Positions 5,688 through 5,717 of a stretch of 5,717 bases of DNA are shown here, piece by piece; positions within the stretch are counted from its first letter, which is position 1; each line of letters begins with the position of its first letter. The notes under the pieces were generated by a model. It searched no databases, was not told the DNA's origin, and worked only from the letters and a program-made list of their open reading frames with translations. Location of the stretch: NCBI GenBank assembly GCA_937920455.1, contig CALETX010000242.1, positions 1 through 5,717 on the forward strand, read 5' to 3'. The DNA comes from an uncultured bacterium (GTDB lineage Bacteria; Verrucomicrobiota; Kiritimatiellia; UBA8416; CALETX01). The position numbers and the translations under genes were made by a program.

Positions 5688-5717
5688 ACGTTGCCGGCCA
5701 TTGCCACTCTGCAACCC

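Overview
The window is part of a cell-surface polysaccharide export locus from a Gram-negative (LPS-making) bacterium. It holds a tyrosine autokinase/co-polymerase (Wzc type), a short outer-membrane polysaccharide export lipoprotein (OPX, Wza-like family) and an outer-membrane beta-barrel, plus the end of a heptosyltransferase-like GT9 enzyme. Moderately GC-rich DNA, Ala-rich accessory proteins and a poly-Thr tail would fit a PVC-group bacterium (Kiritimatiellota/Lentisphaerota-like) or a similar environmental lineage. The window has no marker that settles taxonomy, so this is a weak inference.

Layout, right to left, because nearly everything is on the minus strand. (1) 5672-4425: a beta-barrel protein with a strong Shine-Dalgarno and a signal peptide. 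(2) 4424-4298: a 127-bp gap with two 10-bp direct repeats and a textbook intrinsic terminator, whose T-run ends only 23 nt before the next start codon. (3) 4297-2186: a 703-aa Wzc-type kinase with a C-terminal Tyr/His cluster. (4) 2189-1446: a 247-aa OPX lipoprotein, overlapping the kinase gene by ATGA. (5) 1439-852: an unrecognised 195-aa Ala-rich coiled-coil secreted protein with an 11-Thr tail, 6 nt downstream. (6) 849 (or 855) to 238: an unrecognised probable lipoprotein with weak TPR-like helices. On the plus strand, (7) 3-311 is the C-terminus of a GT9 glycosyltransferase whose gene began left of the window. It converges on gene 6 with a 74-bp coding overlap.

Proposed joint function: the kinase and OPX protein form the inner-membrane/periplasmic part of a polysaccharide exporter. 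The OPX protein lacks the Wza C-terminal region that makes the outer-membrane helical pore, so the adjacent beta-barrel is a good candidate for the outer-membrane conduit, as in systems where short OPX proteins work with a separate barrel. The two small secreted proteins are tightly coupled to the OPX gene and are the least explained part, possibly new accessory components. The terminator in the kinase leader could set the ratio between barrel and exporter core. No flippase, polymerase, phosphatase, priming transferase, RNA gene, CRISPR array or insertion sequence was seen.
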